From Epiperipatus broadwayi (taxonomy: Eukaryota; Onychophora; Udeonychophora; Euonychophora; Peripatidae), in contig JAQFVV010000027.1 in assembly GCA_028023455.1 (NCBI GenBank), positions 8,365,845-8,429,844 on the forward strand: a DNA stretch of 64,000 nt. The letters run 5' to 3'. Numbering within the stretch: the stretch's first letter is position 1; each line of letters begins with the position of its first letter. A model generated the notes under the pieces. It saw only the letters and a list, made by a program, of their open reading frames with translations. It made no database searches and was not told where the DNA came from. Positions 46,627-58,157 of the stretch are shown in pieces. The position numbers were made by a program, and so were the translations under genes.

Positions 46627-46899
46627 GTTTATTAATTCTATAAACAGAGCAAAAATCTCCATACAGTATTGCCACCTGTGCTAAACAGAGTAATCAATGG
46701 ATGCCAGAAGGCTTGTGCATAAAATCCCTATCTAATGCCTACTCATCCAATATCCCCAGACTAGTTTTCTGGCATCCATTGATTACTCTGTTTAGCACAG
46801 GTGGCAATACTGTATGGAGAGTTTTGCTCTGTTTATCAACAATTAATGTGCTAGTATAGGAAATGTGATCATGTGATGCTTAATGGTTTATTAATTCTA
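46627..46899 (+). mobile_element. Family B palindromic element (copy 8) with 14-bp target duplication and known empty site
   Basis: GTTTATTAATTCTA at 46627-46640 and 46886-46899 flank the insert. The RTE-like copy at 20.5-24.8 kb reads GTTTACCAATTCTATCATTA without interruption at 24,209-24,228, so the uninterrupted site is directly visible. The element starts TAAACAGAGCAAAAATCTCC, folds around 46,755, and ends with an unpaired tail running through GTGATCATGTGATGCTTAAT. Confidence 0.9.
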
Positions 46900-47190
46900 G
46901 CATTAAAGTCTCCCATAACAATTTCAAAATGTTGTTTAGTCTGATCAAAAGTCTTTTGTACATCCATATAAAAATCTTCTACTACTTCATCACTATGAAA
47001 ACTTGTTGGGGCGTAAACCTGAAATATCTACATTTGGTATTACGTTGAATAACTAATCTTGTCACTCTGTCCGATATACCATTAATCTCTACAATGTTGT
47101 TCTTTCACTGTTTAATTTATAATGAATCCTACTCCACATGTGCTTCAAGTATTTGTGCCTTTGAACTAGAGTACATGCTTACTTTTTAAC

Positions 47191-47391
47191 TCAATTTGTC
47201 TCTTCACTTTTTCTTCTAACTTCACAAAGTCCAATAATGTCCCATTTAATATGAAACAGTTCTTCCATTTCTTGCAATCTTCCTTTACTTAAAGGTGATC
47301 TGCAGTTAAAAATACCTAAATAAAAATTCATCAACAAAAGACAGTCTAGGTCCACAACCAGAGGATTCTTAGTACCTCTGCCTTCAACCAA
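47191..47391 (-). pseudogene. RTE-like endonuclease N terminus
   Basis: The frame contains GIFNCRSPLSKGRLQEMEEL (residues about 26-45) and KWDIIGLCEVRRKSEE (about 49-64). This is the start of the endonuclease fold, where an Asn and the E of the LxEVR-type motif are catalytic. The expected T/Y before the N is F here. It ends after 66 residues at a frame break. Confidence 0.8.
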
Positions 47392-47462
47392 CTGCTACCT
47401 TGGCTGGCAAATTTACAGCCTCCTGGGAATAAGGACCATGATTTATTTTTTGTCTGTCATGA

Positions 47463-48824
47463 TTGTATATATCTATTAGAAAAATTTTTCATTCTGCTTT
47501 ATCATATAACTGAGAAGAAAGACCATGGAGTTTCTTGATATTAAACTCAAAGGTAAAAAAGCCAAACTCGCCACACTGGCTAATGCATGTTGGATAGTAT
47601 CCCATTTATGTTAGTATATTATATGAATAATCACATAATAATAACAGCTGCAATGATAAGAATGTATAAAGTGGACATTAAGAATTTGTCCTGCTCAGTT
47701 CCTTTAAGGCCTCCAAGAGAAATCAAAAGGTCTCCTTTCAGTTAACTGCAAACTCCTTTCTGTAGCCTATTATAAATATATATTAAGTAAAATAAGAAAA
47801 ATAGTATATTTTGCAATATAAATGTGTACTAAGTTAAAGAAAATAAAATATAGCCCATGGTCAAAATATTTATGAAATAAAAGCAATATTTAAAGTATAT
47901 TCTCCATAATTCAACATTCAATGGCAAGAAAGGATCAATAGGTGATGATGCTCATTAAATCCAAATGTTTGCATTATGGAAAAGGATCTGGCCATAAATA
48001 CTCGATTCATGTGGAGGTAAGATCAAACAACAACTTTCAAAGCTGAACTGCAGTACACTGGTTATCCACTATATGGTTAATGCAGTGAGGCAAATCCATG
48101 TTCAAGACTGGAAACTTCTAGAACCTAAATCAAACATAATAAAAGCTGTCAGTTTATAGCCAGAAGTGTCACCGTACCTATTCATTAGTCAGGTTATAAT
48201 GATACAGGTTCAAGTGATAGGTAAACTTATGAAGGTACCTGAAGTCCCTTCTTTCTTTAGTTGCAACTAGAAGATATATCTCACCAGCAATATCAGGTGG
48301 AGATATAACAGTGCATATATTGTAAATACGCATATTTATATTTGTTTATAGTAATAAATACATATTAATACTTTATATACCTGTTTATGCTAATTCATGA
48401 GTAAACATAACACTATTTTTTTTCTTTAGGTTAGTAATACTAAATATATCAATAAAGTTGATAATCTGTATATTATATTAGTACCTACTTCATTATTGAG
48501 CTATTCCATGCATTTGGAATTTGTAACAATTGTTTTATTTATATGCACACATATTTAAACATAGAAAGTCATTAAAATTTGATATTAAATAATAATTATT
48601 ACATACATATATATTTTTGTCTTTTTCAATTCATTCCTGGAATGTTTTAATATGAAAGATGTTATGTTATTAACATTTTAAAAAGGTTCCAAGCAATTAT
48701 ACAGATTCATCTTGAATGCTAATTGCTTAACTAACATTTTTTTTTTTTTAATTTAAAACAAGTATTTTGTTTATTTAAAAATGATTTTTATGGTTTTATT
48801 GCTCAGAAGTTCATAAAAAGTTTG
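47463..48824. other. No gene recognised; weak SINE traces
   Basis: A tRNA-like trace, TATATGGTTAATGCAGTGAG followed by CATGTTCAAGACTGG, lies at about 48,070-48,105. A family G head (TTTTATTGCTCAGAAGTTC) lies at about 48,795. The rest is AT-rich without a protein-like frame. Confidence 0.35.
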
Positions 48825-49302
48825 AATGCTAGAAGTAAAACTCACTATACGTATTACCACACATAGTAAGTTAGAGTAATCAATGGCTGCCAGAAGGCTT
48901 GTGCATAAAATCCCCATCTTGTGCCTACTCATTCAACATCCCCAGACTAGTTTCTGACTTGTGGTCTTCGTCAGTGAGGAGCCTTGTATCTGAGAGCACT
49001 GCACCTAGATCTTAGGATCTAATGCAACCCTCCAGCAGCCACCTTTTATCTCCACTTGACTACAAAACTATGAGTCTTAAATTAAAAACACCTTAATATG
49101 TTCAATTCAAGCCCATCAGCTTATATAGTCATATAGGCCTGAACTCAGTTCAGTACCTATACATTTTGGTGTCTTCTGGCATCCGTTGATTATTCTAGCT
49201 TGCTGTGTGTGGCAATACGTATAGTGAGTTTTGCCTGTTTTAATAACAATTATGAGCAAGCATAAAAAATAGTGATAATGTGATGTTTAATGCTAGAAGT
49301 AA
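48825..49302 (+). mobile_element. Family B palindromic element (copy 9), long form, with 14-bp target duplication
   Basis: AATGCTAGAAGTAA occurs at 48825-48838 and 49289-49302. The insert of 450 bp starts within the arm (AACTCACTATACG), carries both cores, and includes an extra inner segment with TATAGTCATATAGGCCTGAAC that recalls the 17.2-kb copy and family C. It ends with the tail GATAATGTGATGTTT. The missing outermost 5' bases suggest slight 5' truncation. Confidence 0.85.
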
Positions 49303-49440
49303 GAGAAATAAGCCATAATTCATGGATCTTGAGTTCCAGAGGCCATAATTCGTGGATCTTGAGTTCCAGAAACCATAATTTATGGATCTTTAGTTCCAGA
49401 GATCACCATTCTCTCACTGCACCATATCACATAGAACATA
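49303..49440 (-). mobile_element. Family G SINE remnant with 30-bp internal triplication
   Basis: Three units of 30 bp (starting GCCATAATTCATGGATCTTG) occupy 49312-49401. The minus strand then shows TGGTGCAGTGAGAGAATGGT and TGGAACTCAAGATCC, giving A and B boxes at tRNA-like spacing. Confidence 0.5.
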
Positions 49441-50184
49441 ATTTTGCATTATAAGATTTAAAGTACAAAATTTGCTAGCAATAGTTAACAAGTTTTACAG
49501 AAATTTTAAAAAATGAAATTAGATTGAAGGAAGCATTCTATTAATATTAACATTTTACAGTATGATATATTCAGTGAATTCCAAAATTCAATTAGTAAAT
49601 AGCTAATCATTATTAATTATTTTAAAAAACAAATCTCACAGACCAAAATAGACTATATAATCATTTTTTCTTAAAAAGTATATTTATGTTTTAAATATAA
49701 CAATTATTTATAATTTTAAACTCTTATCAATCTACAATATTTTATATCTTCCAAGTCCCAAGCACCATATCTATCTGTTCCTCTACATATCTTTCTAAAA
49801 ATATACCTCTAATTTCTTTATTTCATTTTGGATGCCCTCTTTTTCTTTTCCTCATAGTATTCATTTAATATTGAAATTAGTTTCATTATTTATTATGCAT
49901 CTTAATGATATGAGGAGCTTCATTACTTTTATTATTTAATCGTAAATTGAAAATGGATTAAATTGTTCATAAATAATTTTATTATATGAAGTAATGTCTT
50001 CACTTCTCTTAATTATTTAACTTTATATAATGCAATAAAATGCAGAAATTTCTTTTGCACTTTCTAAACAATTTTTTATTTTATTATCTAATTGTTTCAG
50101 CTGACTTGCAGCCTTCATCAGAAATTTTTAAATATTTTGTTTTATTATATGTCAATATATAAATACAACATTTTAAACTTAACA

Positions 50185-50705
50185 CTCAGTGAAAAGTGAC
50201 TGGCAACTTGTTCATTCTTCAAGCTACGTGGAATTCCACCTCTTAATCAATACCTACATTATATACTGGTTTAACTTAACTATCATCACAAAAATTTTAA
50301 GGCACTAATATGTCTGATTCATGTGTTTACGATATAAATACGATGGTGTGTTTTATGCTTTAATCTACAATGTAAGGACATACTAACATTAAATTTCATT
50401 TTAAATTGAGCAAAATTACTACTGAAACAATTGAAATGATTCAAACTGCATACAACAGTGAAGCAATGAATCATAAGAAAGTTTTCCAAGTGGTTTACAA
50501 TATTTTGTGATGACAGGAAGAACATTGATGAGAATCAATGAAAATATGAAACACATTTTATATGGTAACTTGCGATTTAAACATGCTAATGTTTTAAATT
50601 TTTGTGGTCAATAACGAAACTATGTCACTGCATAATACATATGTTTATTGAGAGATGGTACTGCAGTCTGCTTGAAGAGAGAACCAGCCATTTTTTCATT
50701 AGAAT
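50185..50705. mobile_element. Family H inverted-repeat element (copy 3)
   Basis: The left tip CAGTGAAAAGTGACTGG (50,187) opposes CCAGCCATTTTTTCATT at the right (about 50,687-50,703). Body words CATGTGTTTACGATATAAAT, GACAGGAAGAACATTGATG and GGTCAATAACGAAACTATG match the other copies. Confidence 0.65.
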
Positions 50706-50714
50706 ATATTATAT

Positions 50715-50830
50715 ATATATATTTTTTAGTGTCATAGCATCGGCCGTGACGCGAACCTGCAACCCGGGCAACTGCCTGCAAAGTGCAAGGCAGTCACGCT
50801 GATCTCTCGACCACCAATGCAAGACTATTT
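50715..50830 (-). mobile_element. tRNA-derived SINE (family E, copy 2)
   Basis: The minus strand reads GGTGGTCGAGAGATCAGCG, then GCAGGTTCGCGTCACGG as B box, then CCGATGCTATGACAC and an A-run. AT-rich flanks TATTATATATATAT and TATTTTATATATATT may be the target duplication but are not decisive. Confidence 0.8.
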
Positions 50831-51072
50831 TATATATATTTAAATGATTATAACAGTAAGTAAACATATTTGCCAGTATACAAACACATTTCAAACTTTA
50901 TGTATAAAAAATAAATAAATAAAAACTAATAACTATGCAATTAAACATGCATTTTTCTTTCCTACAATTTATATTATCAACTGTCCTTAATGTAACCACT
51001 ACTTTTATACTTTGAAATTTAATATATATTTTTACATATATCTAATATTAATGTATTCTTAAATAATTATAG

Positions 51073-51168
51073 CAATCAACCCTTAAGCTATTAACAATCT
51101 CAACTTGTTGTCAAGGCAAAACTCCCTTAGCTACAGGTTAAGATTGTCAATAGCTTAAGGGTTGATTG
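51073..51168. repeat. Hairpin with 28-bp arms
   Basis: Arms 51073-51100 and 51141-51168 are complementary with one mismatch (CAATCAACCCTTAAGCTATT and its partner), around a 40-nt loop that contains a smaller GTTGTCAAGGC segment. It is not related to the other hairpin families here. Confidence 0.85.
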
Positions 51169-51231
51169 TTATCATCTATATTTATAAACCTATTAAAACC
51201 TTGGATAATTGGCTTTATTGTCTTCTTAAAT

Positions 51232-51370
51232 AACATTACTTTTTGTCTTGCATTGGTGGTCGAGAGGTCAGCGCGACTGTCTTGCACTTGCAGGCAGTTG
51301 CCCGGGTTGCGGGTTCGCATCCCGGCCGATGCTATGACACTTAAAAAAAAACAAAAAAACATTACTTTTT
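51232..51370 (+). mobile_element. tRNA-derived SINE (family E, copy 3) with 13-bp target duplication
   Basis: Perfect repeats AACATTACTTTTT at 51232-51244 and 51358-51370 bracket the element. It has GGTGGTCGAGAGGTCAGCG as A-box region, GCGGGTTCGCATCCCGG as B box and an A-rich tail (TTAAAAAAAAACAAAAAAAC). The three family E copies are similar in length, about 100-115 bp. This is the least decayed copy. Confidence 0.9.
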
Positions 51371-53655
51371 TACATAAATAATCAAACAAAAACTGTAAAT
51401 AAACGGCATTATTATTATTACATTTTAACATGTTAATTTATTATATGTAGAAGACAGTTTAATCCAATTTCAGTATTTTAGCTTCTTCGTATTAATGACC
51501 CTATGTGTATATGTACACATTTCCAATTGAAGAAATAATGCAAAAATATATCCAGTGAATTGTATAAATTGTTGTAATTAGGCTTTCATGTTGGTGTTTA
51601 TATATCATTCAACCTTCTGAGCAGCCAATTGTATTGATTAAAGATAAAGTCTCCATGATATATTATGGATATCAATAATAATATGCTCATAACCAATCAT
51701 ACAACCTTAGAAGGTATTATTTCTATAAAATGCTCTACACTCAATGATACTTTATAAATGCAAATTTAATTATTATTAATAAATATGTTATCATACCAAT
51801 TCTATTACAATATCTTAGAATAAACTTCAAGTATTTTTTGGTAGAAATATTATCTATGAGACTAACAATTGGAAATATGAAAATGATCAATGCTATCATT
51901 TTTAGGAATAACAAATAAAGGAATACTACTACTACTACTACTACTAATAACTGAAAATTAAACTCTTTATTAAAATATCAAAAAACATTTAAAAAATTGG
52001 AAACTATTTGATCAAGATTAAATTTAGGATTAAAACAAAATCGGCAAATTGGTTTTCTACATGGATAATACTTGGATTTTAAGAAAGATATATTAGAAAA
52101 ATTGCAGAAATGAAATTTTTTAAAAATCTTATATGAGTATAAAATTGCAGTTTAACATTTTTTTGTTAACAACTTTTTAATTATATTTGTTTTTTTCTCT
52201 CCAAAATTTTGTCTGGCGGGCACTCATCATCTTTAGGTCAATCATGACAAAATATTGTGTTATTTTTTTCAGAATTTACAATTAAAATTTATTATAATTA
52301 TAAATTTGAAGAAGATTGTTGATTAATCAAAACACTGGAGAAAAAAATATTAAAAAAAAGACATTGACAATAAAAAATGTTGAATTGTATTTTTAAGACA
52401 AGAAAATAAGTAATGGAGATGTGGAAAAGAAAAAACAGAATCCAGAAAATAGTAAATACTTGTAAGAAAAAATTAATATATTTGGATCTTTACAAAGACA
52501 ATTTCCAAATGAATTGTGTAGAGTTGCTTTACATCAATAAATAGTAAGACTGTTCCAGGAGAAAACAAACATAAAAAATTGAACTGAATTATCTTTCCTT
52601 ATTATAAATGAGATCAAATTTATTGCATTAAAAATTGGTAGTTTTCATTATTCAATTATTCATATAGTATCAGAATAACTGTGAATATGTATCGAGTAAT
52701 TTAGGACAGGGATAAAGATAATAGACTTGAATGCCAGTTAATCAATTCTCAGCTGAAATAAGTAAAAAAGGGTTAAAAAGTTTGATACATTGATTTGAAA
52801 CTGTTTAAGTCGATCAATTTTCTGCTTAGACATCATTCATTTCCTGAACAGTATTCTTATTAATTATATAACAACAAATTTGGGGAATAATAGTCAAATA
52901 CACAATTTAATTTACTTTCCAAATCAAGGAAGAATGAGTATAAACTTGTAATAGAAAATGTATCAGATTTAACAGTATTTAAGCTTGTTTTAACGCTTGT
53001 GGACCTGAGAATATTATTTGTTTAGACTGGCGTAAGTCTATACTCTTTAATGCTTGAAATCACATGTATTAAATATGTAGTTTACTTATTCAAATCCCTA
53101 AATTTTTACAAAACCCAAAGACGTCTAATAGAAAATTGCCATGCAAGATGAATTCCAGCTTAACTATTGCCCAACGAATATTTATTAAAAATTCTTACAA
53201 TTCTAATGGCCCCTAATAAGAGCTAATTGATAAATTAATGCCATATAATATTAAAGTACATCCTGACAATTAAGGATAAAAGTTAGAATTTATAAAGGAA
53301 TGCGGTATTCTATTCGTCCTGCCTATGACATGTTCTGAAAAGGCTGATGCACTGGTCATTTTTTTAGCAAAAAAAAAAAATTAGACCGAAAAACTTGGAG
53401 ATATTCGAATAAAAAACAAATCTTTTTTTTTTAAAATCTGAAAACCGTAGATATTATCTCACTCATAAGTCAACACTTGTAAAAAAAAAATAAAGTGCGG
53501 TGGATATAGTGATTGGACCACTATCCTCGAATCTTTGCGGTGCGATTCAAGTTATTTTATCATCATTTATTATTTTTATTAATGAAATGAAGATTTAGAT
53601 GAAAAAAAAAGATGATTTAATTACACTTTGCATAAAGTAAATAAAAGCATGTTAT
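51371..53655. other. No gene recognised
   Basis: AT-rich. An ACT microsatellite sits at about 51,925-51,946. A weak tRNA-like trace (CCTCGAATCTTTGCGGTGCG) is at about 53,523-53,543. No protein-like frame. Confidence 0.35.
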
Positions 53656-53659
53656 TTGC

Positions 53660-53725
53660 ACATGTTGACGTGCTAACGAGCGTTCGTTAATCTTATTTCC
53701 GGCTCCGGTCAATTACGTAAAAAAA
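53660..53725 (+). promoter_or_regulatory. Candidate promoter with CRE-, ETS- and TTACGTAA-type sites
   Basis: TGACGTG (53,666-53,672) resembles a CRE half-site, ATTTCCGGC (53,695-53,703) is the complement of an ETS site, and TTACGTAA (53,713-53,720) is a perfect bZIP-type palindrome. Composition is GC- and CpG-richer than the surroundings. ETS plus CRE sites are common in animal housekeeping promoters. It lies directly upstream of a candidate first exon. Confidence 0.45.
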
Positions 53726-53729
53726 CTGT

Positions 53730-53846
53730 GGAAACGCCAAGTAAACTGTTTTTTACTTTCGAATCATCGCTGTCGTTAAGCGGGGCTTCATCTTTTATAC
53801 TTTATTTTTTTTCTTTTTATTTGTTTCAAAATCCAAAGATAAGATG
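53730..53846 (+). CDS. Candidate first exon: 5' UTR plus start codon, split after ATG
   Basis: The exon would end AAAGATAAGATG (ATG 53,844-53,846, purine at -3), followed at once by a consensus donor GTAAGT (53,847-53,852). Only the start codon would be coded here. Introns placed directly after the ATG are well known in animal genes, including ribosomal protein genes. A pyrimidine-rich TTTTTTTTCTTTTT stretch lies just upstream of the ATG. No downstream exon is recognised up to 64,000, so the first intron would exceed 10 kb, and I cannot name the gene. The transcription start is not determined. Confidence 0.4.
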
Positions 53847-54166
53847 GTAAGTTAAATAAAATAAATCTAGAGATTGATTTATAATACTTTTAATTATATT
53901 TATTGATAATCGGGATGTTATTCAGGTTGAAGTGTTTTCTGCTTATCGGATAAAAGTATATTTTTAATGTTTTGTATCGTATAATTACTGAATTTTCTGA
54001 ATGAAAACAAAGTGTAATTGGATAAAATGTGATAGTAATATGTGGTGTTGTTGTTATTTATTAAAAGGGATAATTTTTTCTGTCATTTTTTTTTTTTTTA
54101 AATTTATAATTCTATAAAAGCAGATTCATATTCTTCCTAGGCAACTGGCGATAACAATGTTTTGGA

Positions 54167-54176
54167 GCATGCGCAG
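54167..54176. promoter_or_regulatory. NRF1-type site
   Basis: GCATGCGCAG is close to the NRF1 consensus (GCGCATGCGC). A CCTAGGCAAC word 30 bp upstream resembles an RFX half-site. Both lie about 320 bp downstream of the candidate first exon. Confidence 0.4.
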
Positions 54177-54646
54177 TAGGCTGACAGGTGCATTTTTATA
54201 TTAGAAAATCGTCTGAATAAAGTTGTCACGCGTTAGAACAAATATACTTTGGTATCTTCAATGGCGAACTTTGAAATAAAAGAAAATTAATGATATCTGA
54301 TTTGTATTCGTTCTGAATATGTTTTTTTATTTTAGTAATTTTAATTAATAATTATGGTTTTTTGTTGATACGGTTTGTATATATAATTTAAAAAATCATT
54401 ACCTTTCATGAATTATAATTTTTGTTAGTTTTTTTAAACTTTTTGTCCGATAACTGGTTAAATATTTTAGCTGTACGTAAGATTGATGCTTTGACCAAGC
54501 TGTATCACTTGATTTTCTGTGGCTGTTTGTCTCTTATCCTGAACATAAAGATTTTTTAATAAAAAAAATATTTTTTATTTTTCTACAAATCTCTAGATTT
54601 TACGATTTCTTCCCAATTTAATTGACGCCTGGGCAATCTTTTCGCG

Positions 54647-54660
54647 CACCGGGCCCGGTG
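54647..54660. promoter_or_regulatory. 14-bp perfect GC palindrome next to an E2F-like word
   Basis: CACCGGGCCCGGTG is self-complementary and preceded by TTTCGCG, an E2F-like core. Such a GC block is exceptional in this AT-rich stretch. Function unknown. Confidence 0.3.
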
Positions 54661-57600
54661 ATGAGATATTGCTTACCATAAATTGAACACGCTACAAAAA
54701 TAAAAATTTCGCAAACTTGATATTTTGTATTTAAAGAACATTTATTTAACTTTTATTTAATACAAAAATATGAGAACGAAACCAAATTTTTATGTAGTTA
54801 TTCTCGTATAATTATGCAGTCCACATCCAGTTATAAAAGATCTAAATTGTCCCCATCTGTATTATTTTAATTTTTTTAAGTTAATATAATTACAAGAGAA
54901 TTGTATTTATTAAATTACAGTAAATGATTTTTTTTAATGCGCGATTTGTTATCATTGGTATTCGTGTGTGCGTTATTTATGTAGTCAGGCAGGTTGTGAA
55001 TGAATGACAAGATCATCATTAGAGGAATGAATGTCATAAAAATAAACTTAAGTGGCATTTTGCATAATTAATGTAGATATTAGATTTATGTCAATGTTAA
55101 TAAAGATTAATCTGGTACATTAATCTTATATATATATTTATCTTAAAGTGTGATTCTCCATAAATTGAAATTGTTAGCAGATTTTTAAGTTAAGACTAGC
55201 TGATTTTAAAGTTAAGGCTATGATATTCAGAAATAGGACAGTGAAGTAGTGAATTAGAAAAGCCTTAGCATCTGAATAACTAGACTATTGCAAATCATTC
55301 ACACAAATTAGTTCAATCTAATAGGATTGATTTAATGAATTAGTTTAGTTTTTTTATTTCTATACCACAATTATCATAAATACATTCAATTCATGCACAT
55401 GGTCTGGAATCTCAACGATGTGATTTACTAATATTAATTCATTAATGAAAAAAAGTGCTATACATTTTGATTTAAAATTTTTGAATTAGTTATTCATGAT
55501 ATGTATTCAGTTTGAAGAATCTGCTAAGTATTAGGCTATATCTAACTTACATAAAACTGTTGTTCTACAGCCTAAACTTAGAAAGAAGAATTCTTCAAGC
55601 CAAGAGTAGAAACCTCTACTTCTATCACTCAAATACTATTTTTCCTTTTCATATAATATTTTTTTTTTTCCACAATAATGATGTTGGCAATCAAAATGTC
55701 AGGCATTAATAAAATTCTATACATTGCAAAAATTGTGAAAATCACATAAGATAGAAAGAATCAAAATACAGTTTTCTTCTTTCAGATAGAAGATTATTGC
55801 AGTTTTTTTTAGAGATGAAAATAATGAAGCAGGGATATATGATTAAAATAGGATGAGTAGTGCTAAACAAGTGGAAAGTTGTACTAAGAGTTGAGAATGA
55901 GTTAGTAGTTGCAGAAGACAATTGCTATGATATTTATATATTCTCTATATAAATGTGTTTATCTATGGAGAGAAAAGTGAAAAAAAGTTGGCATTGCTTT
56001 TAAATGTTTTCTTGGTATCTAAGTTCATTTACAATTTTTATGAATGTCTAAATTTTTTGCTGATAGCATCAGATTGCTAAAGTAATCTGCAATCAATTTA
56101 TAAAACTGCTTTAAGAATCTATCCTTCAACAAGAAATAATATTTTATTATTAGCTCTGATGCTTGTTTATATTAATGTAACATTTTGTCAATGTAAGAAG
56201 TGGCAATATTTAAAAAAATGGTGATCAAAAACTATCTACTATCTATGGATATTTTTTTCCATTCACATTTTGAAATAATCAGATATATATATAGAATTTT
56301 GAAATTGATATTTCATGAAAATTTTGGAATTATAAAATGCATAAAATAATGGTAATTTAAACATCAAATATTTCACTTTGTAAAATGATATCTGGCAGCA
56401 GAACTAATTTTAGAAAGACTAAAATACAAATTAATTAAGAGTACTGATGAAAAATATGTAGTAAATATTGGAGAATAATTTCATTTGATTTTTTCATATA
56501 TTGTATTTCCTCTCAAATCTTCATCCCTTTATCTTACATTGATATTTACATTTTTGTGATTTTCATAATAGAAATCCTTCATAAGTTAAAGACACATGTC
56601 GCTTTTGTATAGTAATATTTATTGTTATTTTATTGTGCTTAATGAAAAATATTATTTAAGTATCTTCATGATATAAGGAATTCATTTAAGTAGTGTCAAA
56701 TAGTAACAAACCTAGATATTAGAAAAATGTTATAAGCTGCATATAGCTCCAGGTATTGTTAATTGATGTTAATATTCTAAGGTACCACATGCTATTACTC
56801 CATTTTTGATTACTTATTGCCAGATGCTATAATGACGTAATGTTGGCGAATTATAATTTTTCATGCTTCAGCAATAGACACATGGTGATAATTATTATTT
56901 TAAATTTTTATTCCTTGAATATTTTTTTTTATTCTATTTGGTTTTCAAAATATTTATATTTTAAACTTAACATTTAATAATAATAGAGTCTTTTTTGATC
57001 TGTATTTTCTGTTCTTTATTTTGAAAAATGGTACTGATTTTATCAAGGTCGTTTGTTTATATTTTGAAGATTAAAATCTATTTTTAACTTTATTATAGGA
57101 AAACAACAAATACATTTTGATTTTTTAGATAGCTTTCATCATTTTAACTAATGTGAAATATTTAATGGATTTAATAATGAATAATTGTTTATCGTAAAGA
57201 GTTGACTTCTTGATTATTGAACACAGGTAAAGATGCTGTCTATTATATACACACAAATCTAATTGTGTGGTTGATAACATACAAATATGTGTGTGGACAT
57301 ATACATATTAAAACAGATTTGGTAATTCATTAGAGCAAAAAATTATTTTATTTAAGAATTATTTTTTTCATTCTAAAATAAGTTCTATATAATCACACTT
57401 TAATGTGTATAGCTATTGATATCTGTAACATTTTCATTTTTTTTTACTCTCCCATCTTTTAATCATTTGCATGAATTTTTTTTTATTATTATCCAGCAGT
57501 GTTAACATAATTCTCTTATTCGTATCTAATTATTGTTATTTCTACATTCTTTTCTAAGTTAGAATTTTTATAATCTATGTAACATCATTTTTTTTTTTCT

Positions 57601-57960
57601 ATTTAAAATCATTATTTCTGACTTTGGTCCCCTCATTTTTAAAATGATTTTCCTCTCATATTCGGGAATAAAATAATATATTTAATTATCTAAAATTTAT
57701 AATGTTAAGGTTATATACATTCAAATATCAGCCTTTTTACGCTAATTGTGCATATGCTTTGCGAGTGTTAATAATAAATGAATACTTTCTCACCAATACA
57801 AGATATAGTATTTATGCAGGAATAAAAGGAATAAGGTTAGAAAATGGCAACCTAAAAATTCTTTTTCATTTTTGATGCATTTTATTTAGTTATAATTTTT
57901 AATGAATATAATATTGAATATATAGATTATTAAGAAATAGCAATGTATAACACTACCTGA

Positions 57961-58157
57961 AATCTATATAAAATATTTGAAATGCTCATAACTATATTGT
58001 TTTAAATACCCTCTCCCTTTAAATAAAGAATAGCCTGAATTTTTCCAGCCCACAGATCCTTTTCAATGGGCTGCAAAAAATCAGGCTATTCTTTATTTAA
58101 AGGGAAGTGTGGCTGAAACAATATAATTATGCAAGTTTCAAATATTTTATATAGATT
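57961..58157. mobile_element. Compact palindromic MITE-like element, arms about 85 bp
   Basis: AATCTATATAAAATATTTGA at the left is mirrored by AAATATTTTATATAGATT at the right. CCCTTTAAATAAAGAATAGC pairs with GCTATTCTTTATTTAAAGGG. The loop contains its own stem, CAGCCCA with TGGGCTG. No direct repeats are evident at the borders. Single copy in the window. Confidence 0.8.

Larger units (their letters stand above)
44389..47462 (-). mobile_element. Second RTE-like LINE, nearly full length, decayed and interrupted
   Basis: It is colinear with the 20.5-24.8 kb element from the tail (TCATCAACCATTATCAATCC) to the 5' border (GACAGACAAAAAATAAATCA at 47,440-47,460), with many small indels. The RT region includes the complement of FADV at about 45,120-45,140, where the second catalytic Asp has become Val. 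The endonuclease start survives at 47.2-47.4 kb. A family B element (46,641-46,886) interrupts it. Because it lacks the second LINE present in the other copy, it serves as an empty-site control for that insertion. Confidence 0.85.
53853..57960 (+). other. Candidate first intron, proximal part
   Basis: No open frame with protein character. It contains an NRF1-type site (54,167-54,176), a perfect GC palindrome (54,647-54,660) and long AT-rich stretches. It is poor in the repeat families that crowd 5-52 kb, which fits a regulated intron near a promoter. Confidence 0.3.
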
